64,000 nt of DNA from Anniella stebbinsi (Eukaryota; Chordata; Lepidosauria; Squamata; Anniellidae): NCBI GenBank assembly GCA_029215795.1, contig JARDYH010000001.1, positions 8,116,001-8,180,000 of the forward strand. Reading direction: 5' to 3'. The position numbers were made by a program, and so were the translations under genes. The notes beneath the pieces were generated by a model. That model searched no databases, was not told the origin of the DNA, and saw nothing but the letters and a program-made list of their open reading frames with translations. Of the stretch, positions 1 through 12,291 are shown piece after piece; the first letter of the stretch is position 1; every line of letters starts with the position of its first letter.

Positions 1-75
1 TTAGGTGTAAATGCGCTTCTGCGAATATGCGCATAATCGCCTAACCAGGCGTAAAGGCGAATTCTTGTAGATGAG
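1..75 (+). mobile_element. 355-bp MITE family, copy D (3' end only, cut by window edge)
   Basis: The first 75 bases match the last part of the complete element at 58171-58525, including the segment with a TGCGCATAATCGCC core and the terminal CTTGTAGA. The rest of the element lies outside the window. It is non-coding and no transposase is seen. Confidence 0.75.
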
Positions 76-159
76 GCCATAGCCTATGCTACTACTGATC
101 TCTGGTGAGTGCTTTAAATTGATCCACTGGAAGATCTCGCCACGTGGCTCCCCATGCCG

Positions 160-325
160 ACCAAGTGAAATTATTATTATTATTATTGTTGTGATTATTA
201 TTAATTTATTTATATCCTGCCTTTTTCCCAATACTGGGACTCAAGGCAGCTTACAAATTAAAACATGTATAGTTAAAACAAATAGAGATATACAAAAAAT
301 TAAAAAATATAATTAAACAGAGTAC
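160..325 (-). mobile_element. LINE 3' end fragment, antisense
   Basis: A TTA microsatellite is followed by text that, reversed, reads as a LINE 3' tail (a box resembling GGCAGGATATAAATAAAT and then the short tandem tail). This tail style is typical of L2-type elements. An AT-rich stretch continues to about 385. Confidence 0.5.
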
Positions 326-385
326 AATTTAAAAATGTTTAAAACATTTTTAAACATTTTTTTAAAAAAAAAATTAAAAAAACCA

Positions 386-1400
386 AAATGTTTGCCGTAG
401 GGGTGGAGAAGATCCCTTGGCCCATATGGGGACCCAGTGTACATGAATGGCTTTGCCATGCTGTGACGGACACTGTGTGGAGCAATCCAAAGCGCCCTCT
501 GCATTTAAGCCATCGGAACATGTGTACTTCTCCACCACAAAAACGTCTGGCTCACCCTGGGCTTCTGTCCCCCTTCTCCACCCAGCCCAGGCAGGGGTTG
601 CCAGAAGGACACTGTAGCTATCACTTGCTCCTTCTGAGCTTCTGCTGTGTTCAGTGATGAACACTCTGCCAGGAAACTTCTTCGGGAGTGCTCACCGACA
701 GGAAACACAGGTCATAGACGGTCTGTCGCCTTCAGTAATGGACATTCCAGGAAAGAGCTCCTCGGGAGAGGAACTGGAACCAACTGAAACAAATCCAGTC
801 CAGGTGTGACTTCTCCAATGATACTGAAATTACATTTGGGGTCCAATTCTGGCTGGCCAATTTTTCCTTTTCCTTTTGTATAACGTCATGGATGATTTAG
901 ACTTCAAGAGAATCGAATTCCGGCTTCACGTTTGCTGAGCTTATTCGTGGCAATGCAAAATCCTCACCTTGGGTGAATTCTTTAGTTTGTGCCTCCATAT
1001 CTCAAAGCCTTCCTCCATTTTCTCTTGCTGAGTCGATGCGGTGGGTCGGCTAATGATTAACCTCAAGTGCAAGTCTCCCTGGCGCCATCTTGTTGGCGGA
1101 AAATATGGCAGGCCCTTTAGCACAGAGGAGAAGTAAAAGAGGGGGTGCCATTTTCAAAGCTAGTGAGCAGATGGTTTGCTGTTGACATTCAGAAGGAAGG
1201 CAGCTTCAAAACTACCAAGAGTCCATTAGTCCATAACATTTCATTCCCACGTGGGACCCTCCTCTTCACTTTTCCTTCTTACCCCAGCGGTAGTGGAGGA
1301 GGAAGAACTGTTCCTATGGCCAGGGCACCAGCCCTGCAACCTTCCAGACCACAAATAGCCTCTTGGACATTCCTGCTGTAGATCACCACTTGAAGTAAAA
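386..1400. other. No recognisable gene or repeat
   Basis: This is unique-looking upstream DNA. Several short open frames overlap on both strands without splice sites or recognisable protein similarity. I see nothing that can be named. Confidence 0.4.
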
Positions 1401-1404
1401 TACT

Positions 1405-1600
1405 TCTAATTTATTTATTTATTTATTGCATTTTTATACCGCCCCATAGCCGAAGCTCTCTGGGCGGTTCACAAAAATTAAAACCATGAAATCATTTTAA
1501 AATATATAAAACAAGGCACAATCTAAAAACACAGAATAACATACAATATAAAAACACAACCAGAATAAAACCAAGCAGCAGGAATTAATACAGATTAAGC
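1405..1600 (-). mobile_element. LINE 3' end fragment, antisense
   Basis: It starts with a TTTA tandem tract followed by ATACCGCCCCATAGCCGAAG, the reverse of a LINE 3' terminal box found again at 13145, 19475 and 40790. It is a non-coding 3' UTR remnant. Confidence 0.6.
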
Positions 1601-2775
1601 ATTCTTAGGCATTGAATGAAGCTCAAAGCAGAAGCCAGAAAGGCCATAAAGACCCTGAGTGAGCCCAAATCCCGACACACTCCTGAGTCCAAAAAGACCA
1701 TGGGAGGTGGAGGACAACATTTGGTTAGGAGGACATCAGCAGATCTGAGGCTATGACATACTCTGCAAGTGAAGGTGGCAAGAGCGACTTCTCTCTGCCC
1801 CATTCCTTATTCCTGGGATTTCCTAGAATGCACAATCAAAAGCATCTTTCAAAGCCAAGATCCTGGGCAGATCCACTTGTTCCTTTGATCTCTGTAGTGA
1901 AGAGTTTATTTTACCTGCCAACCTAGGGGATTGGCAGCTGGATTTTCTCTTACAAAATACATCAAGGTGCGCCTCTTAGAGGCTCACTGAGGCAAGCATA
2001 TCTCCTGGCTCCAGCTAGGTATATTGCCTTCCCACTTTTGAAATCCAGACTGTATTAATTGAAGCTCCTCTCTCAAAACCTTAATTTCCCCCACCCCCTT
2101 CCTCAACCTCAGTATGAGCCCTGCTTGCAAGATCTTTGCAAAGTCAGCTTGCAAAACAAGCTGGGAAGCAGAATTGTGTCTCAGACCAGTTTGTCTTTGA
2201 TCGAGCAAGCGCAGCTCCGTTCTTGGCCAATTTTTCACAGTTGGCCATTTTACAAGGAATCCACACAGAAGGCAAAGCTGACTGGAACAGTGGCTAGGAA
2301 AGTGTAGAAATTAGGGTGGAGGTGGGGGTGATGGTTTGTTTTCATCGATTCCCACATTGAGCGTCTCCTTGGTTTTGTTTCAGTGGAGACTCACAGCTGG
2401 GTTTACCTTTAGGCTAGGTAAGATGTAGAGGTAAGCTCCTGCATTGGTGTGATTATATGGAGGATAATGTGAAAGTGCCTCACCTTTCTTCCAGCGCTGG
2501 GTTATTTATTTCTTTATTTATTTTATCATTCCATATTGCTCAGATCTGGTCAGCTGCTCCTTCCTCACAAGGCAAGGGTGTAACAGACATTTGCAAGAGA
2601 AGAGATGCAATCAGGTTCCAAGGCCAAAGGGAACTCCTTGATAGCATAAGATTCTGGGTGGCAGGACTGAATAAAGAAGGCTGTGGGGGGAAAGCATGGC
2701 TACATTAAACATTCGTAGTCATAGCTTCATCTGTGGAGTCCCAGACATGTCCTTCTTAGGGCGTGGGAGAGCTAC
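1601..2775. other. No recognisable gene
   Basis: This is non-coding sequence with short AT-rich tracts. I found no exon with splice sites and no KLF5-type N-terminal coding segment. Confidence 0.35.
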
Positions 2776-2782
2776 TACTGAT

Positions 2783-2935
2783 GGAGGGAGAGGGCAAATC
2801 CCCTGCTTTGCATGCCAATGGTCTCTGGTTCAGTCCCAGCATCTTCAGTTAAAGGATTTCAGATAGAAAGGCTGAGAAAGACCATGCTCTGCCCAAGACC
2901 CTGGAGAGCAGCATGGACAGTCCTTGGCTAAGTGG
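2783..2935 (+). mobile_element. tRNA-derived SINE fragment, sense
   Basis: The head reads CCCCTGCTTTGCATGCC followed by GGTTCAGTCCC, a tRNA-like B box, then a SINE body ending near CCTGGAGAGCAGC. Related antisense copies lie at 6548-6720 and 35715-35893, with a fragment near 61955-62010. The family resembles the MIR-like tRNA SINEs of reptiles; the exact name is not certain. Confidence 0.6.
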
Positions 2936-3384
2936 AGCAGCGGTGCGTCTCAGTAGAAAGCGGCCTGCACTGTTTTGATGACTTTTGGGAACCTTGGTTT
3001 TTTTTGAGGGAGATCGCTAGACTTCTCCCACCATTCCTATGGTCTTGGTACCCCTGGCCCACTCCTGCTGCTTGCCACCACCTCCACGACCACCAGCCTT
3101 GTAACCCACATAATTCCACAAGAAGCTCTGCAAATGGGTTTCCCACTGGAGGCAGCGCAATGGGAGAGATTTGCATGCCTCCCAACGATAACGCAAATTG
3201 GCCTACGTGCCTGCCGTTAAGTATACAAGGGATTCATAGTACAGTCATGAGTAAGCCACTCCCATGGTGTCTGCTGGCCTGCCAAAAGGCTTTAAAAAAT
3301 GCACTCCAAAACAGACGTGTCTCCAAAGCCAAGAAGCATGTTTACTCATCTAGAATCTAGCAGGTGTACGTCCCTGCTGTGACA

Positions 3385-3619
3385 CACTGGCTCAATTCGG
3401 ACGACACGATACTCAATGGTGGGGTAATAATCAACTTTACAGTTGCTCATCTAGGGGGTACTCACCACACAACATGGTAATAAATAATCAACTGTGGTGT
3501 GGATTAGGATCAGCGCTGAGTTGACTATGGCAGCATTCGGACGACACGATAGTCAATACAACTGACGATTGTTCCCCCCACTCCCAGTTGCTTATTGTGT
3601 CGTCCGAATTCAGCCAATG
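3385..3619. mobile_element. 235-bp MITE with long terminal inverted repeats, copy 1
   Basis: The left end reads CACTGGCTCAATTCGGACGA and the right end is its reverse complement with two changes; the inverted match continues a few bases outward on both sides. The tip motif is repeated inside at 3535, so the right 85 bp fold into a nested hairpin of their own. A second copy of exactly the same length lies at 15648-15882. There is no coding capacity, so it must have been mobilised by another element. No clear target duplication is visible. Confidence 0.85.
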
Positions 3620-3984
3620 TGTCACCCCGAAACTATTAATGTTTTCAGCATTTAAAAATACTGATTCCCACCAGTAAAGTGGTGAGATATGGGCAAGACC
3701 AGTCGCTTCAGTGCTGGGTACAAATTCAGTCCACGCTGGCAACCTGTAGACAGACAGAGAGAAAATGGTATCAAGAAATAGGTGCAGCTGGAGGGAATGG
3801 ATTTGTATGCAGCACCGATGTTCCGTTCAGCAAGATTTCCCCTTCCCTGGCTGGGGTATAAATCAGTTGGTACCTGGAAGGTAATAGATATCAGCCTTGT
3901 AAATTATGATGAACAAGAGCTGGCAGCAGGGACCTGATTCACCAAGGCACAGGAAACCCTGTGAGCCCTGCAACTTGACCTTCA

Positions 3985-4430
3985 CTAACCGAGGATATTT
4001 ATTTATTTACATTATGTATATACCGCTCCATATCTAAAACAGATTCCAAAGCGGTGCTCATAGGAATAAAACAGTAAATAGAAAGATTAAAAACAGCATA
4101 TTGAAATTTTTTAATTTAAAACAAAGGACCATGGCTGGTCAGTTGAGGAAGGCTTCCTGGAACAGAGTTGTTTTCAGGAGGTGCCGGGAGCAGCCTAGGA
4201 TTGATGCCTGCCTGACCTCCAGCGCCAGGGAGTTCCAAAGAGAAGGGGCCACCACGCTAAAGGCTCTTCTCCTGGTGAACTCCAAACAGGCCAAAGGTCT
4301 AGATTCTAGATGTGGAACCACCAGGAACATGACCTCAGTGACTGGGCAGGTGGGTAAGGGAGAAGGCACTCTTTTGGTTATCTTGGTCCCAAGTTCTTTA
4401 GGGCTTTGTACACTAATGTACATAATTACA
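3985..4430 (-). mobile_element. L2-type LINE fragment, antisense (ORF2 C-terminus and 3' end)
   Basis: The minus strand encodes a run with FSVVAPSLWNSL and a following LLKTTLFQEAF, the signature of the last part of L2-type ORF2. Its 3' tail lies at 3985-4100, with a TTTA tract and a TATACCGCTCCATAT box. It is 5'-truncated and lacks a reverse transcriptase. Confidence 0.7.
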
Positions 4431-4440
4431 AGTAGATTTT

Positions 4441-6545
4441 AATTATTTGGCCATAATCCATAACAAGAACTGAAATGTCAATACAAAATAAACTCCATGA
4501 AGAGGATCAGAACGGGTACATTTTATATACAGATTTGTTCAGACCGTAGGTCATGAGAAGAATGGTGATTAGATAAGCCGGATACAAGTAGTCCAGATCT
4601 AGGCAGTGGATGGTTATTAAAACAATCTACCACAGATACGGAAAAATTAAGCATCCTGCTGCAAAGGCAAATAAAGCCATCTTTTCGGTTAATGTCGTTG
4701 TTACGGTCGGCTAATAGGAATTCAAGGTTTTGTTGTTGATTTGCCCCGAAAGCTGTATTAGCAAAGCACTGTAGATATGAGTCTTTTGTTTCCTTGTAAA
4801 TAGAGCAGCTCAATAAATACCAAGACATTACAGTACACAATATCTAGTTTGCCTTTAGCCTGCTCCCTGGTTGCTTCAGCAACTGCAGGGAGGGGGTCAT
4901 TTGGATCCCCTGCAACACCTGAAGGGTGACTCTTGCTTGTGCCAACAGGACGCTGGCTGGGAAAGCCCAAAGTTCGGTCAGCCCTGCATCTCCCAGGTGA
5001 AGTCTGGCCTTTGCATTGCACAAGCCCCTTCCCGGCCCACCTATGTGGGTTCCTGCTGACCTTTGGCCCTTCATCCCATTGTGCGTCAGTTCCGTGCTTG
5101 GACCCAAACATTTCTGTGATGGAATTGGCGACTCCTGGAGAAGCGCCAAGAAGGATGAGATAATGTACGGAGAGCTCAGATTCCAAACACTTTCATGAGG
5201 AAATGAACACGTAGCTGTGGCAGGTACGGGCGGAGGTTAACATCTCCCATGCCAGCCGAGGGAAAGCTGTCCCATCCCTCTTGAAAAGACCCTTGTCGGT
5301 TTGTATGTGGCAATGGATCTGGATGCACACCGATTGCCCTTTCGTGAACATTGGTGCTGGTCTTGAAGGACGTCACTATGTTCTATCGGCATAACATCTT
5401 TTGAAGAGCAATGGAGAGGACGGGTGGAATGGAGCGACTTGAGATGATCACCCAGCAGTTATTCGGGTGATCCAGAGCATCTGGGCTCACCCACTGGGTC
5501 AGAAAGGGGTGTCCATCCCCCCCATCCAGAGACACATCTTTCTTGAGATTTGTCCGCATGGTTGTTTTAGACCAAAAAGAAATTCTCATCCAAATATCTT
5601 TCCAAAAACAACACTTTTTTTAATTCTGTTGTTGTTGGAGAGATCCAAATGGTGGCTCTTCCAAAAATGGTGGTTCTTCTTCTTCCACCCCCAAAGGAGT
5701 GTTTCTGTTGCATACCAATGCTGTCCTTGTCCACTCAGAGTGCTGCCTGGGCTGCACTAGATACAATTGTCATGGGTAGCTATTGGATTGCGCCTTCCCC
5801 TGCCTGGTGCACCCTCCACATGTCAAAGACTACAATCCTCATGGCCATTGTCCATGCACACTGGGGCAGAGGAGAGTTGTAAACAAATACACCCAGAGGG
5901 TCCCAGGTCAGGGAAGGCTGATCTATATGGCACCATTGGTGAGGAAAGACACCTCTCCTATCACCATCCAGATGTTTCCAGTTGGACACTATTTCAAGTC
6001 CCAGGAACTTCTGCTTGGGAGTTGGAGACTTTGCGGGTCCTCAGTGCTTTTCCACAAGGAACAGAACACATCGTGCCACCAAACACCACCCTGCTGGCGT
6101 CACTGGCCAGGAAACTGGCAACGGATTTTGCAACTTGAAAGAAAGGGGGATAGGTTTGGCCTGGTCTATTGTCACTGCTTACTTCCTGGTAAGTCAACGC
6201 AATGCAAAGAAAATGAGCCTCCAAAGCAGAGGCCTATTTCCAGAAGAGGAAAAGATTATATACACACTAAAGGAGACCAGGGGAGCCCTGGAACCGGCCA
6301 CCCAGTCTCTGGATTTGAGATCTTGGGTTGTATTCAACAGGTTGTAATGTTAATCTAATTTAAGTCCCATTCATTGCAGTGAGCCTAGCCTAAATAGGAC
6401 TAACTTTGGATACTTCCCCCTATTTGCACTGGAAGATGGAGGAGCTACTAACAGCTACAGTGATCTTGTGGCATGCATAGACGGCAGCTTTCCAGAGGAA
6501 AGGGAAGGGTTGCTGGAGGAAGGGGGTGCAGCTCACATATACGGG
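4441..6545. other. No recognisable gene
   Basis: This is mixed non-coding sequence. The minus-strand open frame of 105 residues at 4523-4840 and the overlapping plus frames at 5783-6358 show no known domain and no splice sites. I treat them as chance frames or old repeat remnants. Confidence 0.35.
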
Positions 6546-6547
6546 AA

Positions 6548-6720
6548 CTTCAGAAGCTGCCTTCTACTGAGCCAGACTCTTGGTCCATCTAGCCCAGTAT
6601 TGTCGACACTGACTGGCAGCAGCAGCTCTCCAGGGTTCAGGAAGGACTTTTTCCAGCCCTACCTGGAGATGTTGCTGGGGATCGAACCTGCAGCCTCTCC
6701 AACCTAAGTGCCTGACAAAC
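6548..6720 (-). mobile_element. tRNA-derived SINE, antisense
   Basis: It matches the copy at 35715-35893 through the shared stretch TCTAGCCCARTATTGTCGAC and through the reverse B-box-like GGATCGAACCTGCAGCC. It is nearly full length relative to the other copies in the window. Confidence 0.65.
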
Positions 6721-8310
6721 TGGCAGTGGTCTTTGTATAGGGGTGATGTTGCGGGAAGCTTTAAGCAGGGAGGCTAGACAACACAGCCAGCCACCCTGCG
6801 GGGCTTCTTAGAATGCAACGAGATGCTTCTGGATCTGAACCCAAGGCCTGTAAGATTTTGGAGTAGAGGAATCCAGAGGAAGACGTTTCCCTTCTTCTTC
6901 TGGAGTATGCAGCCTGGGCATTTCTGATAGCCCTGCCTCCTCCCTGCTTCAGCCCACAATGAGAAAGTTGCCAAGTCTAAAAGGCTGCTTTTTTAAAACT
7001 CTTGAGAAGGGCACAGGGAGGGCAGGCCAATGGATAATTATCCACAAGTTGGATCTGAAGAAGGAGCCTCAGTTCCCTTTTGCTAAGCTATTTGGCTGGC
7101 TTCTTTGGGAAGCTTGAGGGGAGGGGGTGGGCTGTGTGCCTCTCTGCATGCTGCATCAGATAGAGCCGGCCAGGCTGGGCTTTTGAAGTCCCTCCTCCTC
7201 CTCCTCCTCAGGCCGGGCTGCCTCTCCTTCGGTCCCTGAGCTCTTATCCTCAGAGAGTTCTAGAAGAAAGAGAATGGCAACAAACAGAAACTGGCTGAGC
7301 CTGAGGTCAATACCAAGACTGAATGATCAGAGAAGCCAATATTTACCTTGGTCAATATTTTACTAGAGAGACAATAAAGATTGACATTGAGCCAAACAAG
7401 TCTATGGGTACATTCTATTTTAAAAAGCAGTATCTTTTGAAGGAATGCAAGCAAAGTGGTTGATGGAGCTTTTAATCTGTGGTTTTACTCCAGTTTTGTT
7501 TTTTTGTTTTTTTGCAATTGCTTTTGGGGAGCTTGAAAATATTGTTTCTTTCCCTCCCCTCCCCTCTCCCCTCTCTTTGAGTGTGCATGTGTTTAAGAGC
7601 AGGGGAGCTTTCTTGCATTATAGGGTTGTCATTTCTATGAGCCTCTTTGTCCTTCATGCCCCTCCACCTGGTGGACTTCGGCCCGTACTTCTATCTGCCT
7701 GTGGCTTGTTGTAATCAGGATGATCAAAGGACATGATCTTCTATTATATGGGATAATCCATTAGGAATGTTTGGTCAGGGAGGCTCCTAGAGACAAGGTG
7801 TTAAGATGGCACGCTCCCGGCCAAGAAACAAATGGATAGAAACAGCCCTCCCCACAAGAGAAAGGAAGGCAATCCAAAGAATGACAACTCTGCAGGCAGA
7901 ATCCAGACTCCTCTCTGCTTGTGGTCAATCTGGATGAGAACAGCAAGACTGCAAAGAGGGCCATGGGATGCCTTCAGATCCTTCAGGGACTCGATATTCC
8001 TAGAAAAGAACATTCAGCACCCTGCTTTTTCAGGTAGTGCCGAAATAACTTTGTGCCAAATAGACGGGAGTTCTGGACTGCTGCAAAGTTTTGGTTCATG
8101 CCTGGCTTGGCCTACTAGCCCCTCTGTTGTTGAGTTGATTTGTTGCCTTCTCTTTCTTCCTACTCCCTCCCCACAAGAAAAGCTGTAGCGGAGCAGGTTA
8201 TTCAGTCAGAGCGTGGGAGCATTGTTTACACATGGTCAGGGAATGCCACTGGGTTCGCCCACCCACACGCCTCCACTCACTATCTGAGGTCATCCTAGGT
8301 AAGGACATAA
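6721..8310. other. No recognisable gene
   Basis: Non-coding. A CTC-rich segment at about 7190-7215 and a CCCCTCCCCTCTCCCCTCTC tract at about 7553-7577 are low complexity. I could not find a first exon of KLF5L here. Confidence 0.35.
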
Positions 8311-8319
8311 AAAAAGCCC

Positions 8320-9330
8320 TAAAAAAAAGCCCTAAAGCTGAATTGGACCAACCCAGCATTCTGTTTCCAACAGGGGCTAAAGAGATGTCTCTGGAAGGAC
8401 AGGAGAGCAGTAGCCCTCCCCTGAAGTTCTTCCGCATCAACTGATATTCAGAGCCATGCTGTAGGTGATCATGGAGGTAGCATATAACCCTCCAGAGTGG
8501 TAGCCATTGATAGCCTTCTCCATGAATTTGCCCAGTCCCCCTTTAAAGTCATCCAACTTGGTGGCCGTCACTGCATCCTGTGGAAGTGAATTCCTGGAAG
8601 TGCTATGTGAAGAAGTTCTTTTATCAGTCCTGAATCTCCCACCAATCAGCTTCTAGTGGGCTCTAGAACAGATTTCCAGAAAGGCATCCTGATATCGGCA
8701 GTTTTATTTTCGATTCATTTCCTAATGATCCCTAACATGTAAACACCTTTTCTACAGCAGCCACATCCTGGGTAAAAATTTTCATTGAGCTCCCACCACA
8801 ACCCCCAAGATCTTTTTTCTGGTCAGTCAACACCAGCTCAGACCCCATCAACCTATGTGAAGCTGGGCTGTTGGGTATTTTGCTCCGACGTGCATCATTT
8901 TTTAAAATTTGCTTACCCTGAACTGCATTTGCCATTTTAATGCCCATTTCCCCAATTTAGAAAACCCGTTCGGAGCTCTTTGAAATCCCTTTTTTATTTT
9001 AGCCACCCTAAATAATTGTATGTTGTCTGCAAACTTGGCCACCTCATTGCTCACCCCTAACCCCAGATCATTTATGAACATTAAAAAGCACCTGTCCCAA
9101 AACAGATGTTAATAGGACTCCACTTCTTACGTCCCTCTTCTTACAAGAACTGTCCTACTTTCATTCCTACTCTCTGCTTCCTATTATATCACAAGTTACT
9201 GCTCCATAAGAGGACCTGTCCTCTTATCCCACAACTGCTGAGTTCGCTCAGGAGCCTCTGGTGAGGAACTTTGTTCAAAGGTTTTGGAAATTCCTAGCAT
9301 ACAATGTCACCAAGGCCTTGCAATTGATTC
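8320..9330 (-). mobile_element. CR1 LINE, antisense, 3' half with decayed reverse transcriptase
   Basis: Read on the minus strand, 8930-9090 encodes a degenerate reverse-transcriptase stretch with FINDL, then GVSNEVAKFADN, then KLGKWALKWQMQF. These are the CR1 signatures around the FADD catalytic box; here the last Asp is Asn. The 3' end (8320-8640) matches other CR1 tails at 22246, 32563, 55733 and 58520-58820. Many stops and small indels make it a fossil. Confidence 0.8.
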
Positions 9331-11170
9331 TGCAATCTGCCTACATCAGCATATCTGAAATCAGGCCATTGATGGTTTCCACGGTCATTTATCCTGACAC
9401 GAAACAGACAGTGATGCACAAGGGCTCCTTCCTCACTTCCATCAGGCTCAAATTCCAGGCAATGCTGGCTGATGGATGCATTTAAACCAGTATTTGCCCC
9501 AACTGCAGAGGGCAGGGAGTGAGCATCAGCTAAGCACAAGATGGGTCTCACATTCCAGGACTAAACAGAGACTCCTGGAAGGGATTTTGGGGTCTGACGC
9601 TAGCTGCAGCTGATTCTTCTACTGCTCTAGCTATGAAGCTGACCTGCGGCCTCATAAATCTAACTGGAGACATCTGTCATCACAGAGTCCGTTGGAATAT
9701 GGGCAGAGTGCGTTCCCCATGCCATCCGCAAACCACAACCAGTCCCCACAGTGACTTCACAATCTTTAACCGTTTGCCAAATGGAAGCTTAGGGGCTTAG
9801 GTTGTGTGGTGATGTGCTCATAGCCAGAGTAGATCCAAAGCTCTTAGTTAAATGCAGACTTAAGGCTTAAAGCCCAAAACATCTAAACACCCCAAGGCAA
9901 AGCAAAATGTTAAAACTCATGCCTCAAATCAATGGCTAGAACCTGAGCCCATAACTGGAGCAACATAGTTCTATGGAACCCAGCAAAGGTCCAGCCCAGA
10001 CTGAGAGCTTATATGTTGGCTGTCCCTGGTTACAGCTGGGTCTTTTTCATCATGAGAAGACCCTTGCTCCTGAGTAGAACCTGGGCAAAAGGTCTTCTGG
10101 CAGCCAGGCAGGCGCTTTGAGGATGACTGTGAGAGTCCTAGCTGGTCCATCGCCAGTGAGCCGTGAGTGGAGGGAGGAGAGTCTGGAACCACGGCTAGCC
10201 TTAGGATGGGGTCGGAGAGGTTCTTGGGGGTTTCTGGGGAATGAGGCGTGCTGAGGGATTGGTCTCCCCTGAGCTTGGCATGGCCAGGAGCCTGATAAGT
10301 TTGCTTGGCGGCTGTGGAGACATTTCTGAATTGGCTGCCATATTTGGGTTGTATCAAATTGAGGTTTAGGTGTCCTTGAGAAAACATGCAGAGTTTATTC
10401 TTGAAGATCACATGGGGTGTCGGACAGACAAGGAACCCTTACTGGTCGAACGAGTGAGGGTCCCGTTAGTCTGCTTTTGGCCAAGCTGAGGTTTCTGGGA
10501 AGCCCCCTGCTCCAAGCAGGGCATGATCGCAATGCTCCTCACCCTACTGGGGATAGGAAAGCATCCTCCACCTCCCAAGAGGTTCTCATCTGCTCAGAAG
10601 TCTGTGTGCTCCTTTGGGAAGGGGGACAAGAGACTCCACTCCTCAAAATTATGAAGGAAACTAAAATGAAGAAATCCAGTTGGTGGTAGATATATGAAGG
10701 GGGCAGGTGGGCATTGGGTACCACCTGAATGGAGAAGATGAACAGCCTACTGAGTGTGACTGGCTGGGAGGATCTTCCTTGGCCAAGTTGGGAGGCAATG
10801 GAAGCTTGGAAATACAGTGTATTGGAAGCCTGAAGGGTGCATCTCCATGGCCGAGCAAGCGGGACATTTCACAGCTTAGGTATGCATGGCATTTTAAAGC
10901 CTTAGGTGGTACCCTGGTACCGCCTAGCAGCGATTTGCTCCTGTTTAAAAATAACTGCCTGGAAAGGCACAGAACACAGTTAGAAGCAGGAAAACAGAGA
11001 GAAGCATGCTCACATGTAAAGGCAAGCAACGTTGATAGTACTTTTGAGTGCGCTTAGGAAAGCTGGGAGACCTTTCCTAAACCTAATGTATATTCTGCTC
11101 ATCAAGTGCAGGGTTCTTGTTTTTCATTCCGTTTGCAGTCAAGGAAAGGCAAAACATGACATACAACACT
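9331..11170. other. No recognisable gene
   Basis: The CR1 remnant probably fades into 9400. After that I see only non-coding sequence with unsupported short frames such as 9971-10411 on the minus strand. Confidence 0.35.
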
Positions 11171-11179
11171 TGCGAAAAT

Positions 11180-11224
11180 GGTCATCTATTTGGATGCCCT
11201 CTGCTTGCATCCAAATAGATGGCC
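11180..11224. repeat. Short near-perfect hairpin
   Basis: CATCTATTTGGATGC is followed nine bases later by its exact reverse complement GCATCCAAATAGATG, and the flanking GG and CC extend the stem. It could be the remnant of a foldback element. The stem is too short for a standard microRNA precursor. Confidence 0.7.
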
Positions 11225-11589
11225 AAATCCATCTTTGATAGTTCCCCACCCCATGAATCAGGTAACCATTTTTGCTACTGTGCCTATAAAACCCTGTAAC
11301 TGACAAATCGACCATTACAGCAGAAGCCCTTTACGTGTGCAAATTCGGCTCTTGTAGAATTTTTGAGGCATGCTCTGTTTTCAGAAGAGCTTTCGCCAGG
11401 TGGAAGAGTTATCATCCCATGACTGCTACATTTCCTCAGGAGCTTTTGGTGCGATGTGGCGTGACATGGCCTGGGTACCAACACAAGATGTGATGGCATT
11501 AAAAAAAACGATCAGACAAATTCTTGGAAGATAAGGCCATCAATGGTAACTAGTTATAATGGCTACATATTATTTGCCACATTGTTTTG

Positions 11590-12260
11590 GTAGAAAGGCA
11601 GGATACAAATCAAATCAAATCAAATAAATAAATAAACACTTGCATGGTATCTGGACCATATTACACCTGCCTTCAAAGGCCTGCATTGGTTACCAATTGC
11701 TTTTCAGGCTCAGTTCAAGATGTTCTATAAGGCTTTGAACTTGGCTAATGAAATGACAGACTGAAATTTAAAAGCCAGTTTGGAAGCTGCTGTTGGTTTG
11801 GGGAAAAGATCTGAAGAATTTTGAAGGCAGTGAAAAGTCTTTTTATGACACCTGAAATTCCTTGGCCAAATAAATTTGCATGTAATTTGGAAAGCTGCCT
11901 TTTGCCAGGCCGTACTTAAATGCAATGGAGGCTGGTGGTCCAATATTTGTGAGGCTGTGTAAATCCATTATGGGTTTCAGTCAGAATAAGTCAGAACTCT
12001 AAAGCAGCTATCCAAGATGTGAACTCCTTTAGAGTTCTGACTGGTTCTGACTAAAACCTGGAGCGGATAAACTGCGTCACTGACATTGGAGCCTGTAGCC
12101 TCTACTGCTTTTAAAGTATGAAGACCTAGGAGATACTTTTTTGAAGGCACCATGACCCTCCCCCCACGGGCCTCTTTTTCAGTCATAAATGGAAGTCCTT
12201 TCCCCTGCATTGCTCCCAAACTATGGAATGCGTTCCCTCAAGAATTACAATTGGTCCCAA
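11590..12260 (+). mobile_element. L2-type LINE fragments, sense, interrupted
   Basis: The plus strand at 11660-11740 encodes a run with GLHWLPIAFQAQFKMFYKAL, and 12150-12250 encodes a run with LWNAFPQEL. Both are conserved C-terminal pieces of L2-type ORF2. Between them lie unrelated sequence and the hairpin at 11972-12058, so the copy has been broken by insertion. Confidence 0.6.
11972..12058. repeat. 87-nt imperfect hairpin with 33-nt arms
   Basis: Left arm 11972-12004 and right arm about 12027-12058 are reverse complements with about four mismatches; both contain AGTCAGAACTCTAAAG or its complement. The loop is about 22 nt. It could be a small foldback element or a microRNA-like precursor. 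Confidence 0.65.
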
Positions 12261-12263
12261 CTG

Positions 12264-12291
12264 TCATCATCATCATCATCATCATCATCAT
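12264..12291. repeat. (CAT)n microsatellite
   Basis: About nine CAT/TCA units form the tandem tail at the 3' end of the antisense L2 copy that follows. Confidence 0.9.

Noticed and set aside
2783..2935. tRNA gene
   Set aside because: A B-box-like word is present but no cloverleaf can be formed, and several diverged copies exist. It is the head of a tRNA-derived SINE.
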